64,000 nucleotides of DNA from Burkholderia sp. Nafp2/4-1b (lineage in GTDB: Bacteria; Pseudomonadota; Gammaproteobacteria; Burkholderiales; Burkholderiaceae). Position 1 is the stretch's first letter; every line of letters begins with the position of its first letter. The notes under the pieces were generated by a model that was given only the letters and a program-made list of their open reading frames with translations, was not told the origin of the DNA and ran no database searches. The translations under genes and the position numbers were made by a program. Shown here piece by piece: positions 25,652 through 34,542 of the stretch. The stretch lies in the NCBI RefSeq assembly GCF_003635165.1, contig NZ_ML058605.1, positions 295,894 to 359,893 on the forward strand. Reading direction: 5' to 3'.

Positions 25652-26460
25652 CGCACGCCGCACCGCACACCGCCGACGACATCCGCTATGCGGCAGTCGA
25701 TCTGACGCTGAAGGCCGGCGAACGCACGCTGCTCGACGGCTTCACGCACGCGTTCCGGCCGGGCGAGATCTGGTGCGTCGCGGGGCCGAACGGCGCCGGC
25801 AAGACGACGCTGCTCGCGACGCTTGCGGGCCTGCAGCAGCCGGCCGGCGGCCACGTCGAGATCGACGGCCGGCCGCTCGCCGCGTGGCCGCCCGAACACC
25901 TCGCGCGGCGCCGCGCGCTGATGCCGCAGCAACTGCACGACGCGTTCAGCGCGACGGTATTCGACACGGTGCTGCTCAACCGCTTTCCATATCTCGGCGG
26001 CTGGGGCTGGGAGCGCGACGGCGACCGCGCGGCCGCGCGCGACGCACTCGCGACGTTCGGGCTGAGCACGCTCGCGTCGCGCGACGTGCTGTCGCTGTCG
26101 GGCGGCGAGCGGCAGCGCGTCGCGCTGGCCGCGACGCTGTGCCAGGACGCGCCGCTGATGCTGCTCGACGAGCCGCTCGCGCATCTCGACCTGCATCACC
26201 AGATCGACGCGCTGACCGCGCTCGCCGCATGGCTCGATGCGGGCCCGCGCACGGTGCTGTTCTCGTGTCACGACCTGAATCTCGCGCGGCGTTTCGCGAC
26301 GCACGCGCTGCTGCTCGACGGCCGCGGCCACGCATGGGCGGGCCCGGTGCACGACGTGCTGACGCCGGCGCGCGCGAGCGACGCGTTCGGCTATCCGCTC
26401 GTGCTGATCCGCGAGAACGGCCGCGACGCGCTGCTGCCCGCGTGGCCCGAGCGGCGATGA
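25648..26460 (+). CDS. btuD: cobalamin ABC transporter ATPase BtuD
   Basis: A 270-residue ABC ATPase. Walker A GPNGAGKT is at 46-53, the Q-loop region PQQLHDAFSATVFDTVL follows, signature LSGGERQRVALA is near residue 150, Walker B LMLLDEPLAHLDLHH after it, and the H-loop is in FSCHDLN. The order and the FecE/BtuD-like spacing fit vitamin B12 or siderophore importers; the position between btuC and cobT decides for cobalamin. It overlaps btuC by 4 bp. Confidence 0.92.
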   Translation: MTHAAPHTADDIRYAAVDLTLKAGERTLLDGFTHAFRPGEIWCVAGPNGAGKTTLLATLAGLQQPAGGHVEIDGRPLAAWPPEHLARRRALMPQQLHDAFSATVFDTVLLNRFPYLGGWGWERDGDRAAARDALATFGLSTLASRDVLSLSGGERQRVALAATLCQDAPLMLLDEPLAHLDLHHQIDALTALAAWLDAGPRTVLFSCHDLNLARRFATHALLLDGRGHAWAGPVHDVLTPARASDAFGYPLVLIRENGRDALLPAWPERR

Positions 26461-26512
26461 ACCTTCTTCTTTCGATGTGCGGCAGCGGCCGCGCCAACGA
26501 GGCAACCTTCCG

Positions 26513-27577
26513 ATGACGAACCCGACCGTCCACACTGACTTCCCGCCCGCGATCGCGCCGCTCGACGACGCACTGCGCAAGCGCCTGCAGCACGTGATCG
26601 ATCACAAGACCAAGCCGCCCGGCAGCCTCGGCCAGCTCGAGGCGCTCGCGCTGCAGCTCGGCCTGATCCAGCGCACCGAGCGGCCGCACGTGAAGCGTCC
26701 GGTGACGATCGTATTCGCCGGCGACCACGGGATCGCTGCCGAGGGTGTGAGCCCGTATCCGCAGGCCGTCACCGCGCAGATGGTCGCGAACTTCCTCGCC
26801 GGCGGCGCCGCGATCAATGCGTTCTCGGGCGTCGCGCAGAGCGTGCTCGAGATCGTCGATGCGGGCGTCGCGTCGCCGCTGCCGGTGTCCGACCGGCTCG
26901 TGTCGCTGCCGGTCGCGCGCGGCACGCGCAACTTCGCGGCCGAACCGGCGATGACGCACGACGAAGCGAAGACGGCGCTTGCCGCCGGCGCGGCGCGCGT
27001 GCGCCTGCATGCGTCGCTCGGCACGAACGTGATCGGCTTCGGCGAAATGGGGATCGCGAACACATCGTCGGCCGCGTGCCTGATGAGCCGCCTGCTCGAC
27101 GTGCCGATCGACGCATGCGTCGGCCGCGGCACGGGCCTCGACGACCAGGGGCTCGCGCACAAGCGCGCGGTGCTCGGCCGCGCGCTGGTGCGGCATTCGC
27201 ATGCGATCGCGCCGCTCGACGTGCTCGCGACGTTCGGCGGTTTCGAGATCGCGATGATGACGGGCGCGTACCTGGCGGCGGCGAGCGAGCGGATGACGAT
27301 CCTCGTCGACGGTTTCATCGCGACGGCCGCGCTGCTCGTCGCCGAGCGGATCGCGCCCGGCGTGCGTGACTACTGCGTGTTCTCGCATACGTCGCACGAG
27401 GCCGGGCACCGCCGCATGCTCGAGCATTTCGGCGCGAAGCCGCTGCTCGCGCTCGACCTGCGGCTCGGCGAAGGCACGGGCGCCGCGCTCGCGCTGCCGC
27501 TGGTGCGCGCGGCCGCGGCGTTCCTCACCGAGATGGCGAGCTTCGAATCCGCAGGCGTCGACAATCGTGACGCCTGA
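26513..27577 (+). CDS. cobT: nicotinate-nucleotide-dimethylbenzimidazole phosphoribosyltransferase CobT
   Basis: A 354-residue enzyme making alpha-ribazole phosphate for the lower loop of cobalamin. Motifs: KTKPPGSLGQLEALA, VFAGDHGIAAEGVSPYPQ, GGAAINAFSG, GEMGIANTSSAA, and near the C-terminus LDLRLGEGTGAALALPL with the catalytic Glu. I start at the ATG at 26513 (MTNPTVHTD). It is 52 bp after btuD and its end overlaps cobS by 11 bp. Confidence 0.95.
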   Translation: MTNPTVHTDFPPAIAPLDDALRKRLQHVIDHKTKPPGSLGQLEALALQLGLIQRTERPHVKRPVTIVFAGDHGIAAEGVSPYPQAVTAQMVANFLAGGAAINAFSGVAQSVLEIVDAGVASPLPVSDRLVSLPVARGTRNFAAEPAMTHDEAKTALAAGAARVRLHASLGTNVIGFGEMGIANTSSAACLMSRLLDVPIDACVGRGTGLDDQGLAHKRAVLGRALVRHSHAIAPLDVLATFGGFEIAMMTGAYLAAASERMTILVDGFIATAALLVAERIAPGVRDYCVFSHTSHEAGHRRMLEHFGAKPLLALDLRLGEGTGAALALPLVRAAAAFLTEMASFESAGVDNRDA

Positions 27578-28343
27578 GCGCGCGCGCGGCCTGGGCGCGG
27601 AACTGCGTTACTTCTTCGTCGCGCTCGGCTATTTCACGCGCGTGCCGGTACCGCGCGCGATCGGCTATGAGGCCGGCGATCTCGACCAGGCCGCGCGCTA
27701 TTTTCCGCTGGTCGGCGCGTGCATCGGCGCGTGGGGCGCGCTCGTCTATCTGGCGGCGCTGCGCGTGCTGCCCGCGTCGATCGCGGTCGGCCTGTCGATG
27801 GCCGCGACGCTGCTCGCGACCGGTGCGTTCCACGAGGATGGCCTCGCCGACAGCTGCGATGCATTCGGCGGTGGCTACGCGCGCGACGACGTGCTGCGCA
27901 TCATGCACGACTCGCGGATCGGCACGTTCGGCGCGGTCGCGCTCGTGATCGCGCTCGGCCTGAAATGGCAGGCGCTCGCCGCCATGCCGCCGCTGCGCGC
28001 CGCGTGGACGATGATCGCCGCGCATGCGGCAAGCCGCGCGGCGGCCGTGAGCCTGCTGATCTCGCTCGACTACGTTCGGCCGGAAGGCAAGGCGAAACCG
28101 GTCGCGCAACGCATGGGTGCGCGTTCGGCCTGCGTCGCTGCTATCTTCGGGCTGCCGTGGCTGTTCTGGCCGGACTGGCGCGCGGGCCTCGCGGCGTTCG
28201 TCGCGCTCGCGCTCGTGCGCGCATGGGCCGCCCGCTATTTCGTGAAGCGGATCGGTGGTTATACGGGCGACTGTCTCGGCTTTGCGCAGCAGGTGAGTGA
28301 ACTGGCGATCTATCTCGTGGTGCTCGGATGGATCTCGTCCTGA
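27567..28343 (+). CDS. cobS: adenosylcobinamide-GDP ribazoletransferase CobS
   Basis: A 258-residue membrane enzyme that joins GDP-cobinamide and alpha-ribazole. Visible family features: FFVALGYFTRVPVP near the start, ARYFPLVGACIGA, and the metal-binding stretch GAFHEDGLADSCDAFGG with its acidic residues, then hydrophobic segments to the end. The start is GTG at 27567, overlapping the cobT end; no ATG is near. The end overlaps cobC by 16 bp, so cobT-cobS-cobC are tightly coupled. Confidence 0.93.
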   Translation: MTPERARGLGAELRYFFVALGYFTRVPVPRAIGYEAGDLDQAARYFPLVGACIGAWGALVYLAALRVLPASIAVGLSMAATLLATGAFHEDGLADSCDAFGGGYARDDVLRIMHDSRIGTFGAVALVIALGLKWQALAAMPPLRAAWTMIAAHAASRAAAVSLLISLDYVRPEGKAKPVAQRMGARSACVAAIFGLPWLFWPDWRAGLAAFVALALVRAWAARYFVKRIGGYTGDCLGFAQQVSELAIYLVVLGWISS

Positions 28344-28912
28344 TTCGTCATCCTGCCGTCGCTGTGGAGCCGGGCGTCTGCTACGGCTGCAGCGACGTGC
28401 CGCTCGCCGTACCGGCGGACACGGGCGCGCAGCATGTGCGCGAGCGTCTCGCGACGCTCGGGGCGCCGTTGCCCGAGCAAATCTGGACGAGCCCGCTGAC
28501 GCGCTGCGCCGCGATCGCCGAACGGCTCGCGCTCGCGTTCGACGTGCCGCTGCGGCGCGACGCGGGCTGGCAGGAAATGGACTTCGGCGCGTGGGAACTG
28601 CAGCGCTGGGACGATATCGATCGCGCGGCGCTCGATGCGTGGGCGGCCGACCTGTTGCATGCATGCGCGCATGGCGGCGAGAGCGTTGCGCAATTCGCGG
28701 AGCGCGTGGCGCGCGTGGCCGATGCGCTCGCGCAGTGCGACGCGCCTCAATGGGTACTCACGCATGCAGGCGTGATCCGTGTGCTCGCATCGCATGCGTT
28801 GCGCGTGCCGCTCGATACGCTGCTGTCGCGACCGGTGCCGACAGGCGGCGTCGTTTGGTTGCGTAGCGATGAGGCGGCGCGCACGTGGGAAGTCGTTCAC
28901 TGGGACGAGTAG
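28328..28912 (+). CDS. cobC: alpha-ribazole phosphatase (histidine phosphatase family)
   Basis: A 194-residue histidine phosphatase. The catalytic His8 is in LIRHPAV, where the more usual RHG has become RHP, seen in some CobC proteins. EQIWTSPLTRCAAIAERLA carries the second Arg, and WVLTHAGVIRVLASHAL the second His. It removes the phosphate from alpha-ribazole phosphate or adenosylcobalamin phosphate. It is the last gene of the btuC-btuD-cobT-cobS-cobC operon; the stem-loop repeat array begins 30 bp after its stop. Confidence 0.9.
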   Translation: MDLVLIRHPAVAVEPGVCYGCSDVPLAVPADTGAQHVRERLATLGAPLPEQIWTSPLTRCAAIAERLALAFDVPLRRDAGWQEMDFGAWELQRWDDIDRAALDAWAADLLHACAHGGESVAQFAERVARVADALAQCDAPQWVLTHAGVIRVLASHALRVPLDTLLSRPVPTGGVVWLRSDEAARTWEVVHWDE

Positions 28913-28941
28913 GCGCACGCGCGCCGATCGGACGTGGGGAA

Positions 28942-29140
28942 GGGCGCCGAGACCCGAACTCAGCGAGGGGCGCCGAGTCCCGAACTCAGCGAGGGGCGCC
29001 GAGTCCCGAACTCAGCGGGGGCGCCGAGACCCGAACTCAGCGGGGGGCGCCGAGTTCCGACCTCAGCGAGGGTATCGAGTCTCGCACTCAGCGAAGGTGC
29101 CGAGTCCCGACCTCGGCGAGGGTGCCGAGTCCCGAACTCA
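28942..29140. repeat. eight tandem 25/26-bp stem-loop repeats between cobC and btuF
   Basis: Units begin (anchor GCCGAG or variant) at 28946, 28972, 28998, 29023, 29049, 29074, 29099 and 29124, giving spacings of 25 or 26 bp. Each unit carries GAGT, CCCGA, ACTC, a 4-bp stem with 5-nt loop, extended by CGC/GCG across a mismatch. Units 5-7 have diverged (GTTCCGACC, GTATCGAG, GTCCCGACC). The last unit reaches the stop codon of btuF. It fills the 225-bp gap between two convergent operons. It is not in codon register and not a CRISPR. Confidence 0.9.
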
Positions 29141-30055
29141 GCGCGCCGGCCGCCGTGCCCGCGCGGCGTCGAGATCCTCGCACAGCGCGGCGGCGCCCTG
29201 CGCGATGCGTGGCGACGGCCGCGTCAGCAGGTCGCCGTCGATCGCGAACAGGTTGTTGCGGGCCACCGCCGTCAGCGCGGGCCATGCCCGCCAGCGCGCG
29301 AGGCTCGGCAACGGCGCGTCCGAGCGTGTCGCGCCGGCACTCGTCGTCACGATCGCTTCGGGATTCGCCGCGAGCACGGCCTCGTCGGTGACGGTCGGCG
29401 CGAGCGGCTTCAGCGCGGCGAACACGTTGCGGCCGCCGCACAGCGCGATGACCTCGTTGAACAGGTGCGCGCCGTTGAGGGTCGTCAGCGGCCGGTCCCA
29501 TACCTGGAAGAACATCGTGACGGGCGGCCGTGCCGCATAGCGTGCGCGCAGCGCCGCGATATCGCGCGAGAACGACGTCGCGGTCGCAGCGGCGACGGGC
29601 TCGGTGCCGAGCAGCGTGCCGAGCCGGCGCAGCGACGTTGCCACGTCGTCGAGATGCGTCGGTTCGCTGAAGAACAGCGGAATGTGCAGCGCACGCAGCG
29701 CGTCGGTTTGCCGCTCGGCATTGCCATGCCGCCAGACGATGATCAGGTCGGGCTTCAGCGCGGCGATCCGCTCGAGGTCGAGCGCCTTGTTGTCGCCCAC
29801 GCGCGGTACGGCCTGCGCGGCGGGCGGATAGTCGCTGTACGCGACCGTGCCGACCAGCTTCGCGCCGCCGCCGGCCGCGTAGACGAGTTCGGTCGCATGC
29901 GGCGCGAGACTGATCACCCGTTGCGCCGGTGCGGGCAGCGTCACGGTATTGCCCGCATCGTCGCGGGCCGTGACGTCGGCGTGCGCGAAGGGCACATGCG
30001 CGAGCGCGACGCTCATCGCGAGCGGCGTCACGCGGCGAAGCGCGCGAGCGTTCAT
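29138..30055 (-). CDS. btuF: periplasmic cobalamin-binding protein BtuF
   Basis: A 305-residue exported helical-backbone receptor. Signal peptide about 1-26 (cleavage near FAHAD; no lipobox). Mature part: RVISLAPHATELVYAAGGGAKL, then ALDLERIAALKPDLIIVW, the usual BtuF/FecB pattern, and a second lobe ending DAARARRPAR. It delivers cobalamin to BtuCD, which is encoded in the opposite operon 4 kb away. It is the last gene of cobU-cbiB-cobD-btuF and overlaps cobD by 4 bp. Its stop codon lies in the repeat array. Confidence 0.92.
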   Translation of the reverse strand: MNARALRRVTPLAMSVALAHVPFAHADVTARDDAGNTVTLPAPAQRVISLAPHATELVYAAGGGAKLVGTVAYSDYPPAAQAVPRVGDNKALDLERIAALKPDLIIVWRHGNAERQTDALRALHIPLFFSEPTHLDDVATSLRRLGTLLGTEPVAAATATSFSRDIAALRARYAARPPVTMFFQVWDRPLTTLNGAHLFNEVIALCGGRNVFAALKPLAPTVTDEAVLAANPEAIVTTSAGATRSDAPLPSLARWRAWPALTAVARNNLFAIDGDLLTRPSPRIAQGAAALCEDLDAARARRPAR

Positions 30056-31080
30056 GCGGATTTCCGCTGCAGCATCGGCACGCATTGCGCGAGCGCGTCG
30101 GCGAGGCGCCGCCATTCGGCTTCGGTGCCGGGCAGGCCCACGCGCGTGCTCGACGGTTGCGGGAAATGCCGCGTCCAGATTCCATGCGCGGCGAGCGCTG
30201 CATGCAGCGCGGCGGCGCGCGGATCGTCGGTCCAGCTGAAGAGCGGTGTCGCGCGCACCGCGAAGCCGTGCGTGCGCAGCAGCGCGGCGAGTCGTTCGCC
30301 ATCGGCCGCGAGCCGCTCGCGCGCGGCGGCTTGCCATGCGCGATCGGCGAACGCGGCGGCGACCGCGTGACGCGCGGGGCCGCTGACGGTCCACGCGCCC
30401 AGCGTGTCGCGCAGCGCGGCGATCAACTCGGGACGCGCGAGCACGAAGCCCGCACGGATGCCGGCCAGCCCGAAGAATTTCCCGACCGAACGCAGCACGA
30501 CGAGCCCAGGGCGATCGGTGCAGCGCGAGAGCGACTGCGCGGCGCCCGTATCCGCGAACGCCTCGTCGACGATCAGCGTGCCGCCGCGCGCCGCCAGCTG
30601 TGCATGCCAGCCGAGCAGCCGTTCGGTCGGTACGCCCTCGGCCGTCGGATTATTCGGATTCCCGACGATGACGTGGCGCAGCGTCGCCGGCAACACGTCG
30701 GTGCCGATGTCGAGCCGGACGACGCGATGGCCGTGGTGCGCGAACGCCGGCGCGTACTCGCCGTACGCGAGCGCCGCGACGCCCGCGTCGCCCGCCGGCA
30801 GCAGCGCGGGCAACGCGCGGATGGCGGCCTGGCTGCCGGCAACCGGCAGCACGTGCGCGGCATCGGGTGCGTCGTAGTGACCGGCCGCGCACGCGGCGAG
30901 CGCGTCGCCGTCGTCGGGCAGCCGGCGCCATGCGTCGGCCGGGACCGGCGGCACCGGATAGCCGACCGGATTGATGCCGGTCGACAGGTCGAGCCACGCG
31001 TCGTACGGAATGCCGTGGCGGCGCGCGGCTTCGTGCAAATTGCCGCCGTGCGGAATGCAAGCGTCGAACATGTCAGACAT
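30052..31080 (-). CDS. cobD: threonine-phosphate decarboxylase CobD
   Basis: A 342-residue PLP enzyme of the aspartate aminotransferase fold that makes (R)-1-amino-2-propanol phosphate for the cobalamin linker. N-terminal GGNLHEAARRHGIPYDAWLDL and DLSTGINPVGYP are typical of CobD/CobC. The PLP lysine is Lys201 in RSVGKFFGLAGIRAGF; NPNNPT and VDEAF are also present. The ATG at 31080 overlaps the cbiB stop by 8 bp; an alternative ATG at 31071 is three codons in. Standard size, no odd features. Confidence 0.93.
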   Translation of the reverse strand: MSDMFDACIPHGGNLHEAARRHGIPYDAWLDLSTGINPVGYPVPPVPADAWRRLPDDGDALAACAAGHYDAPDAAHVLPVAGSQAAIRALPALLPAGDAGVAALAYGEYAPAFAHHGHRVVRLDIGTDVLPATLRHVIVGNPNNPTAEGVPTERLLGWHAQLAARGGTLIVDEAFADTGAAQSLSRCTDRPGLVVLRSVGKFFGLAGIRAGFVLARPELIAALRDTLGAWTVSGPARHAVAAAFADRAWQAAARERLAADGERLAALLRTHGFAVRATPLFSWTDDPRAAALHAALAAHGIWTRHFPQPSSTRVGLPGTEAEWRRLADALAQCVPMLQRKSA

Positions 31081-32017
31081 GATGGGTAGCGAGAATGACG
31101 GCGCCGCTCGCGACGAGCAGCGCGAGCCACAGCGCGAGCGTGCGCGTGACGAGCGACAGCGCGGCGACCACATGCACGGCCGTCGCGGGCGCGCCGGTGC
31201 CGAGCGTGGGACGGTCTTCGAGCGCGCCGTGATAGATGGCCGGGCCGCCGAGCTGCACGTTCAGGCTGCCGGCGCCGGCGGCCATCACGGGGCCCGCATT
31301 CGGGCTGTCCCAGTGGCGTGCCTGCGTGCGCCAGCAGCGCCACGCGGCGGCCGTGTCGCCGAGCAGCGCGTAGCTCGCGGCGGTGAGGCGCGCGGGAATC
31401 CAGTTGAACGCGTCGTCGATGCGGGCGGCGGCCCAGCCGAAGGTCAGGAAGCGCGGCGTGCGGTAGCCCCACATCGCGTCGAGCGTGTTCGCGAGCCGGA
31501 ACAGCAGCGCGCCGGGGCCGCCCGCGACGACGAACCAGAACAGCGCGCCGAAGATCGCATCGTTGCCGTTCTCGAGCGCCGATTCGACGGCCGCACGCGA
31601 CAGCGCGCCTTCGTCGGCTTCGCTCGTGTCGCGCGACACGATCCGCGCGGTCAGCGCGCGGGCGGCATCGAGATCGTGCCGCAGCAGCGCGGCGGCGATC
31701 GGCGCGACGTGGTCGGCGAGGCTCTTCGCGCCGAGGGCAAACCACAGCAGCGCGACGTGCAGTGCGGCCGCGAGCGGCCACGGCAGCACGGCGGCGAGCC
31801 ACGCGGCGACGGCCACCGGCGGCACCACGGCCGCGGCCCATGCGGCGACGCCGATCGCGCGGCCGCGCCGGCCCGTGTTCAGCGCGCCTTCGATGCGCGC
31901 GGCGAGCCGGCCGAACGCGACGAGCGGATGCCAGCCGGCCGGTTCGCCGACGATGCGATCGACGAGCGCGGCCGCGACCGCGAGCATCGCGACGATCGGC
32001 AGCGACAGCATCAGCAT
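31073..32017 (-). CDS. cbiB: adenosylcobinamide-phosphate synthase CbiB
   Basis: A 314-residue membrane protein that attaches the aminopropanol phosphate arm to adenosylcobyric acid. Family blocks: LVDRIVGEPAGWHPLVAFG at about 18-36, IVSRDTSEADEGALSRAAVE, ENGNDAIFGALFWFVVAG, NTLDAMWGYR and FNWIPARLTA. About five hydrophobic segments. The ATG at 32017 overlaps the cobU stop by 7 bp. The next gene cobD supplies its substrate arm. Confidence 0.94.
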   Translation of the reverse strand: MLMLSLPIVAMLAVAAALVDRIVGEPAGWHPLVAFGRLAARIEGALNTGRRGRAIGVAAWAAAVVPPVAVAAWLAAVLPWPLAAALHVALLWFALGAKSLADHVAPIAAALLRHDLDAARALTARIVSRDTSEADEGALSRAAVESALENGNDAIFGALFWFVVAGGPGALLFRLANTLDAMWGYRTPRFLTFGWAAARIDDAFNWIPARLTAASYALLGDTAAAWRCWRTQARHWDSPNAGPVMAAGAGSLNVQLGGPAIYHGALEDRPTLGTGAPATAVHVVAALSLVTRTLALWLALLVASGAVILATHHV

Positions 32018-32571
32018 GACGACGCTCCGCCCTTGATGTCGAGCGGCAATCCGGCGACCAGTAGCGTGACGCGCGTCGCGAGCGCCGCAATGCGCTGGTT
32101 CAGACGCCCGAGCTCGTCGACGTAGCGGCGCGTGACCGACCCGAGCGGCACGACACCGAGCCCGATTTCGTTGCTGACGACGATCACCTTCGCGCGTGCG
32201 CCGCGCAACGCGTGCTCGAGCTGCTCGACCTGCGCCGCATACTGCGCGTCGTTGAGCGGGTCGCCGACGAGCGGACACAGCAGGTTGGTGAGCCACAGCG
32301 TCAGGCAGTCGACGAGCAGGCATGCGTGCGGATCGTCGAGCCGCGCGAGCGTGCCGGCGAGGTCGACGGGCGCATCGGCGAAGCCCCAGTCGGCCGGCCG
32401 GCGCGCGCGGTGATGCGCGATGCGCTGCTCGAACTCGGCATCGGCGGCGGTCGACGTCGCGGTCGCAATATAGGTGACGGGACGGCCGCTGTCGGCGGCG
32501 AGGCGCTCGGCGTGCGCGCTCTTGCCCGAGCGGGCGCCGCCGAGGACGAAGGTGAGGTCGTGCGGAATCAT
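32011..32571 (-). CDS. cobU: adenosylcobinamide kinase/guanylyltransferase CobU
   Basis: A 186-residue bifunctional enzyme (CobU/CobP). The P-loop GGARSGKS is at 11-18; TYIATATSTAADAEFEQRI, HHRARRP (guanylylation-site region) and LLVDCLTLWLTNLL are all conserved. It phosphorylates adenosylcobinamide and then makes adenosylcobinamide-GDP for CobS. First gene of the minus operon; the 73-bp gap to the divergent cobQ holds both promoters and no riboswitch. Confidence 0.94.
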   Translation of the reverse strand: MIPHDLTFVLGGARSGKSAHAERLAADSGRPVTYIATATSTAADAEFEQRIAHHRARRPADWGFADAPVDLAGTLARLDDPHACLLVDCLTLWLTNLLCPLVGDPLNDAQYAAQVEQLEHALRGARAKVIVVSNEIGLGVVPLGSVTRRYVDELGRLNQRIAALATRVTLLVAGLPLDIKGGASSC

Positions 32572-32644
32572 CGCGTGATTGTAACGGCGCGCGGGTGGCG
32601 ACGCGGGCGATAATGCGGCCTTTGCCTTGCCACGACCGCACACG

Positions 32645-34147
32645 ATGAACGCACCCGAACCGCCGCCGCGCGGCACGTTGATGATCCAGGGCACGACGTC
32701 CGACGCGGGCAAGAGCACGCTCGTCGCGGGCCTGTGCCGCCTCGCGCGCCGCGCGGGCGCGCGCGTCGCGCCGTTCAAGCCGCAGAACATGGCGCTGAAC
32801 AGCGCGGTGACGGCCGATGGCGGCGAGATCGGCCGCGCGCAGGCGCTGCAGGCGCTCGCCGCGGGCGTCGAGCCGCATACCGATTTCAACCCCGTGCTCT
32901 TGAAGCCGACGAGCGATCGCGGCGCGCAGGTGATCATCCACGGCAAGGCGCGCATGAACCTCGATGCCCGGGCGTACCACGACTACAAGCCGGTCGCGTT
33001 CGACGCGGTGCTCGAGTCGTACGCGCGGCTGCGCGCCGGCTACGACACGGTGCTCGTCGAAGGCGCGGGCAGCCCGGCCGAGATCAACCTGCGCGACGGC
33101 GACATCGCGAACATGGGCTTCGCCGAACGCGTCGACTGCCCGGTAGTGCTGGTGGCCGACATCGATCGCGGCGGCGTGTTCGCGCACCTGGTCGGCACGC
33201 TCGCGTGCCTGTCGGACAGCGAGCGCGCGCGGGTGCGCGGTTTCGTCATCAACCGCTTTCGCGGCGACCTCAAGCTGCTGGAGCCGGGCCTCGACTGGCT
33301 GCGCGCGCAGACGGGCAAGCCGGTGTTCGGCGTGCTGCCGTACCTGCACGGGCTGCTGCTCGACGCCGAGGACATGCTGCCGTCGCAGGCGCGCAGCGCC
33401 GCCGCGCGCGGCGACGCCGGCGTGCTGCGCGTGGTGGTGCCCGCGCTGCCGCGGATCAGCAACCACACCGATTTCGATCCGCTGCGCGCGCATCCGCAGG
33501 TCGAATTCACGTACTGGAAGAGCGGCCCGGTGCCGGACGCCGACCTGCTGATCCTGCCCGGCTCGAAGAGCGTGCAGCGCGATCTCGCGTGGCTGCGCGA
33601 CGCGGGCTGGGACGCAGTGATCCGCCGGCACCTGCGCTATGGCGGCAAGGTGATCGGCATCTGCGGCGGGATGCAGATGCTCGGCCGCACGCTCGACGAT
33701 CCGCTCGGCCTCGAAGGCGCGCCGGGCAGCGTGCCGGGGCTCGGGCTGCTCGAGTTCGACACGACGCTGCAGCCGGACAAGACGCTGAAGAACGTGACGG
33801 GCCATCTGGCCCTGCCGGGCGCGGCTGCCATCCACGGCTACGAGATCCACATGGGCGACACGCGCGGGCCGGCGCTCGCGGCGCCCGCGCTGGAACTGGC
33901 CGCGCCTGACGCGCCGGGCGGCGTGCGCACCGACGGCGCGGTGTCGGCCGACGGGCAGATCCTCGCGACCTACGTGCACGGGCTGTTCGACGCGCCCGAC
34001 GCGTGCGCGGCGCTGCTCGCGTGGGCGGGGCTCGACGGCGCCGAACGCATCGACTACCCGGCGCTGCGCGAGGCGTCGCTGGAGCGGCTCGCCGATTCGT
34101 TCGCCGCGCATCTCGACCTGCGCGCGCTGTACGCCGAGTTCCGCTGA
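32645..34147 (+). CDS. cobQ: cobyric acid synthase CobQ
   Basis: A 500-residue glutamine-dependent amidase. The synthetase domain starts with the P-loop-like [10 protein letters not shown] (15-24) and has [10 protein letters not shown] and [11 protein letters not shown]. The triad-type glutaminase domain has Cys340 in ICGGMQMLG and His445 in YVHGLFD. It amidates four side chains of adenosylcobyrinic acid a,c-diamide. In an organism salvaging corrinoids this step is used only when precursors are available; full corrin synthesis genes would be elsewhere. Start ATG at 32645. Confidence 0.94.
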   Translation: MNAPEPPPRGTLMIQGTTSDAGKSTLVAGLCRLARRAGARVAPFKPQNMALNSAVTADGGEIGRAQALQALAAGVEPHTDFNPVLLKPTSDRGAQVIIHGKARMNLDARAYHDYKPVAFDAVLESYARLRAGYDTVLVEGAGSPAEINLRDGDIANMGFAERVDCPVVLVADIDRGGVFAHLVGTLACLSDSERARVRGFVINRFRGDLKLLEPGLDWLRAQTGKPVFGVLPYLHGLLLDAEDMLPSQARSAAARGDAGVLRVVVPALPRISNHTDFDPLRAHPQVEFTYWKSGPVPDADLLILPGSKSVQRDLAWLRDAGWDAVIRRHLRYGGKVIGICGGMQMLGRTLDDPLGLEGAPGSVPGLGLLEFDTTLQPDKTLKNVTGHLALPGAAAIHGYEIHMGDTRGPALAAPALELAAPDAPGGVRTDGAVSADGQILATYVHGLFDAPDACAALLAWAGLDGAERIDYPALREASLERLADSFAAHLDLRALYAEFR

Positions 34148-34237
34148 TCGCCCGCCGTTGGCGCGACCGGCCTGGCATTTTGCGGCGGATCGCGTACAAC
34201 ACAGGGTGGGCGGAGGTCCGCCCGAAGGAGCGTGACG

Positions 34238-34378
34238 ATGAAGGCTCGATGGTGGTTGAGCGTGCTGCTCGCGGCGCTGCTGGGCGCGTCGGCGGTGGCG
34301 CATGCATGCGATTCGTATGCGCCGGGCGGCAGCCCGGCCGGCTCGGGCGATGCCGCACAAGGCAAGAGCGGCGGCTGA
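34238..34378 (+). CDS. 46-residue exported peptide
   Basis: A short frame with a clear ribosome site (GAAGGAG, 34224-34230) and a good signal peptide: MKARWW, hydrophobic core LSVLLAALLGASAVA, cleavage after AHA. The mature peptide would be 23 residues, starting CDSY and rich in Gly, Ser, Pro (APGGSPAGSGDAAQGKSGG). The Cys after AHA is not in a proper lipobox, so lipidation is doubtful. A hairpin (GGGCGGA/TCCGCCC, 34208-34223) stands just before the ribosome site and a strong terminator follows, so it looks like an independent small gene. Family unknown. Confidence 0.68.
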   Translation: MKARWWLSVLLAALLGASAVAHACDSYAPGGSPAGSGDAAQGKSGG

Positions 34379-34402
34379 CGGGCGTATCGGATCTGCGATG
34401 CC

Positions 34403-34429
34403 GGGGCATGATCGATCATGCCCTTTTTT
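34403..34429 (+). terminator. terminator of the small-peptide gene
   Basis: Near-perfect palindrome GGGCATGATC/GATCATGCCC followed at once by TTTTTT, 25 bp after the peptide stop codon; the best intrinsic terminator in the region. Confidence 0.92.
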
Positions 34430-34486
34430 GCGGTCCGATTCGTTCCTTCCAGGAATCAGTTAAAGCCTGAGCGCGTGTTTATTGGC

Positions 34487-34498
34487 CGAATCGATTCG
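34487..34498. promoter_or_regulatory. palindrome upstream of doxX-like gene
   Basis: Perfect 12-bp palindrome CGAATCGATTCG in the AT-richer stretch 45 bp before the DoxX start, within a likely promoter. A regulator site is possible; none of the neighbours is an obvious regulator. Confidence 0.35.
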
Positions 34499-34542
34499 AA
34501 TAGAGTGCGATCCATTCCCATCCACTCACGAAGGAATTCGCC

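Noticed and set aside
28942-29140. CRISPR array
   Set aside because: Units are contiguous 25/26-bp repeats with no unique spacers, and no cas genes are near.
31073-34360. Very long minus-strand open frame (over 1000 codons) across cobQ
   Set aside because: Antisense to cobQ; only its last 315 codons (cbiB) look like a protein. The rest is an effect of high GC at third positions.
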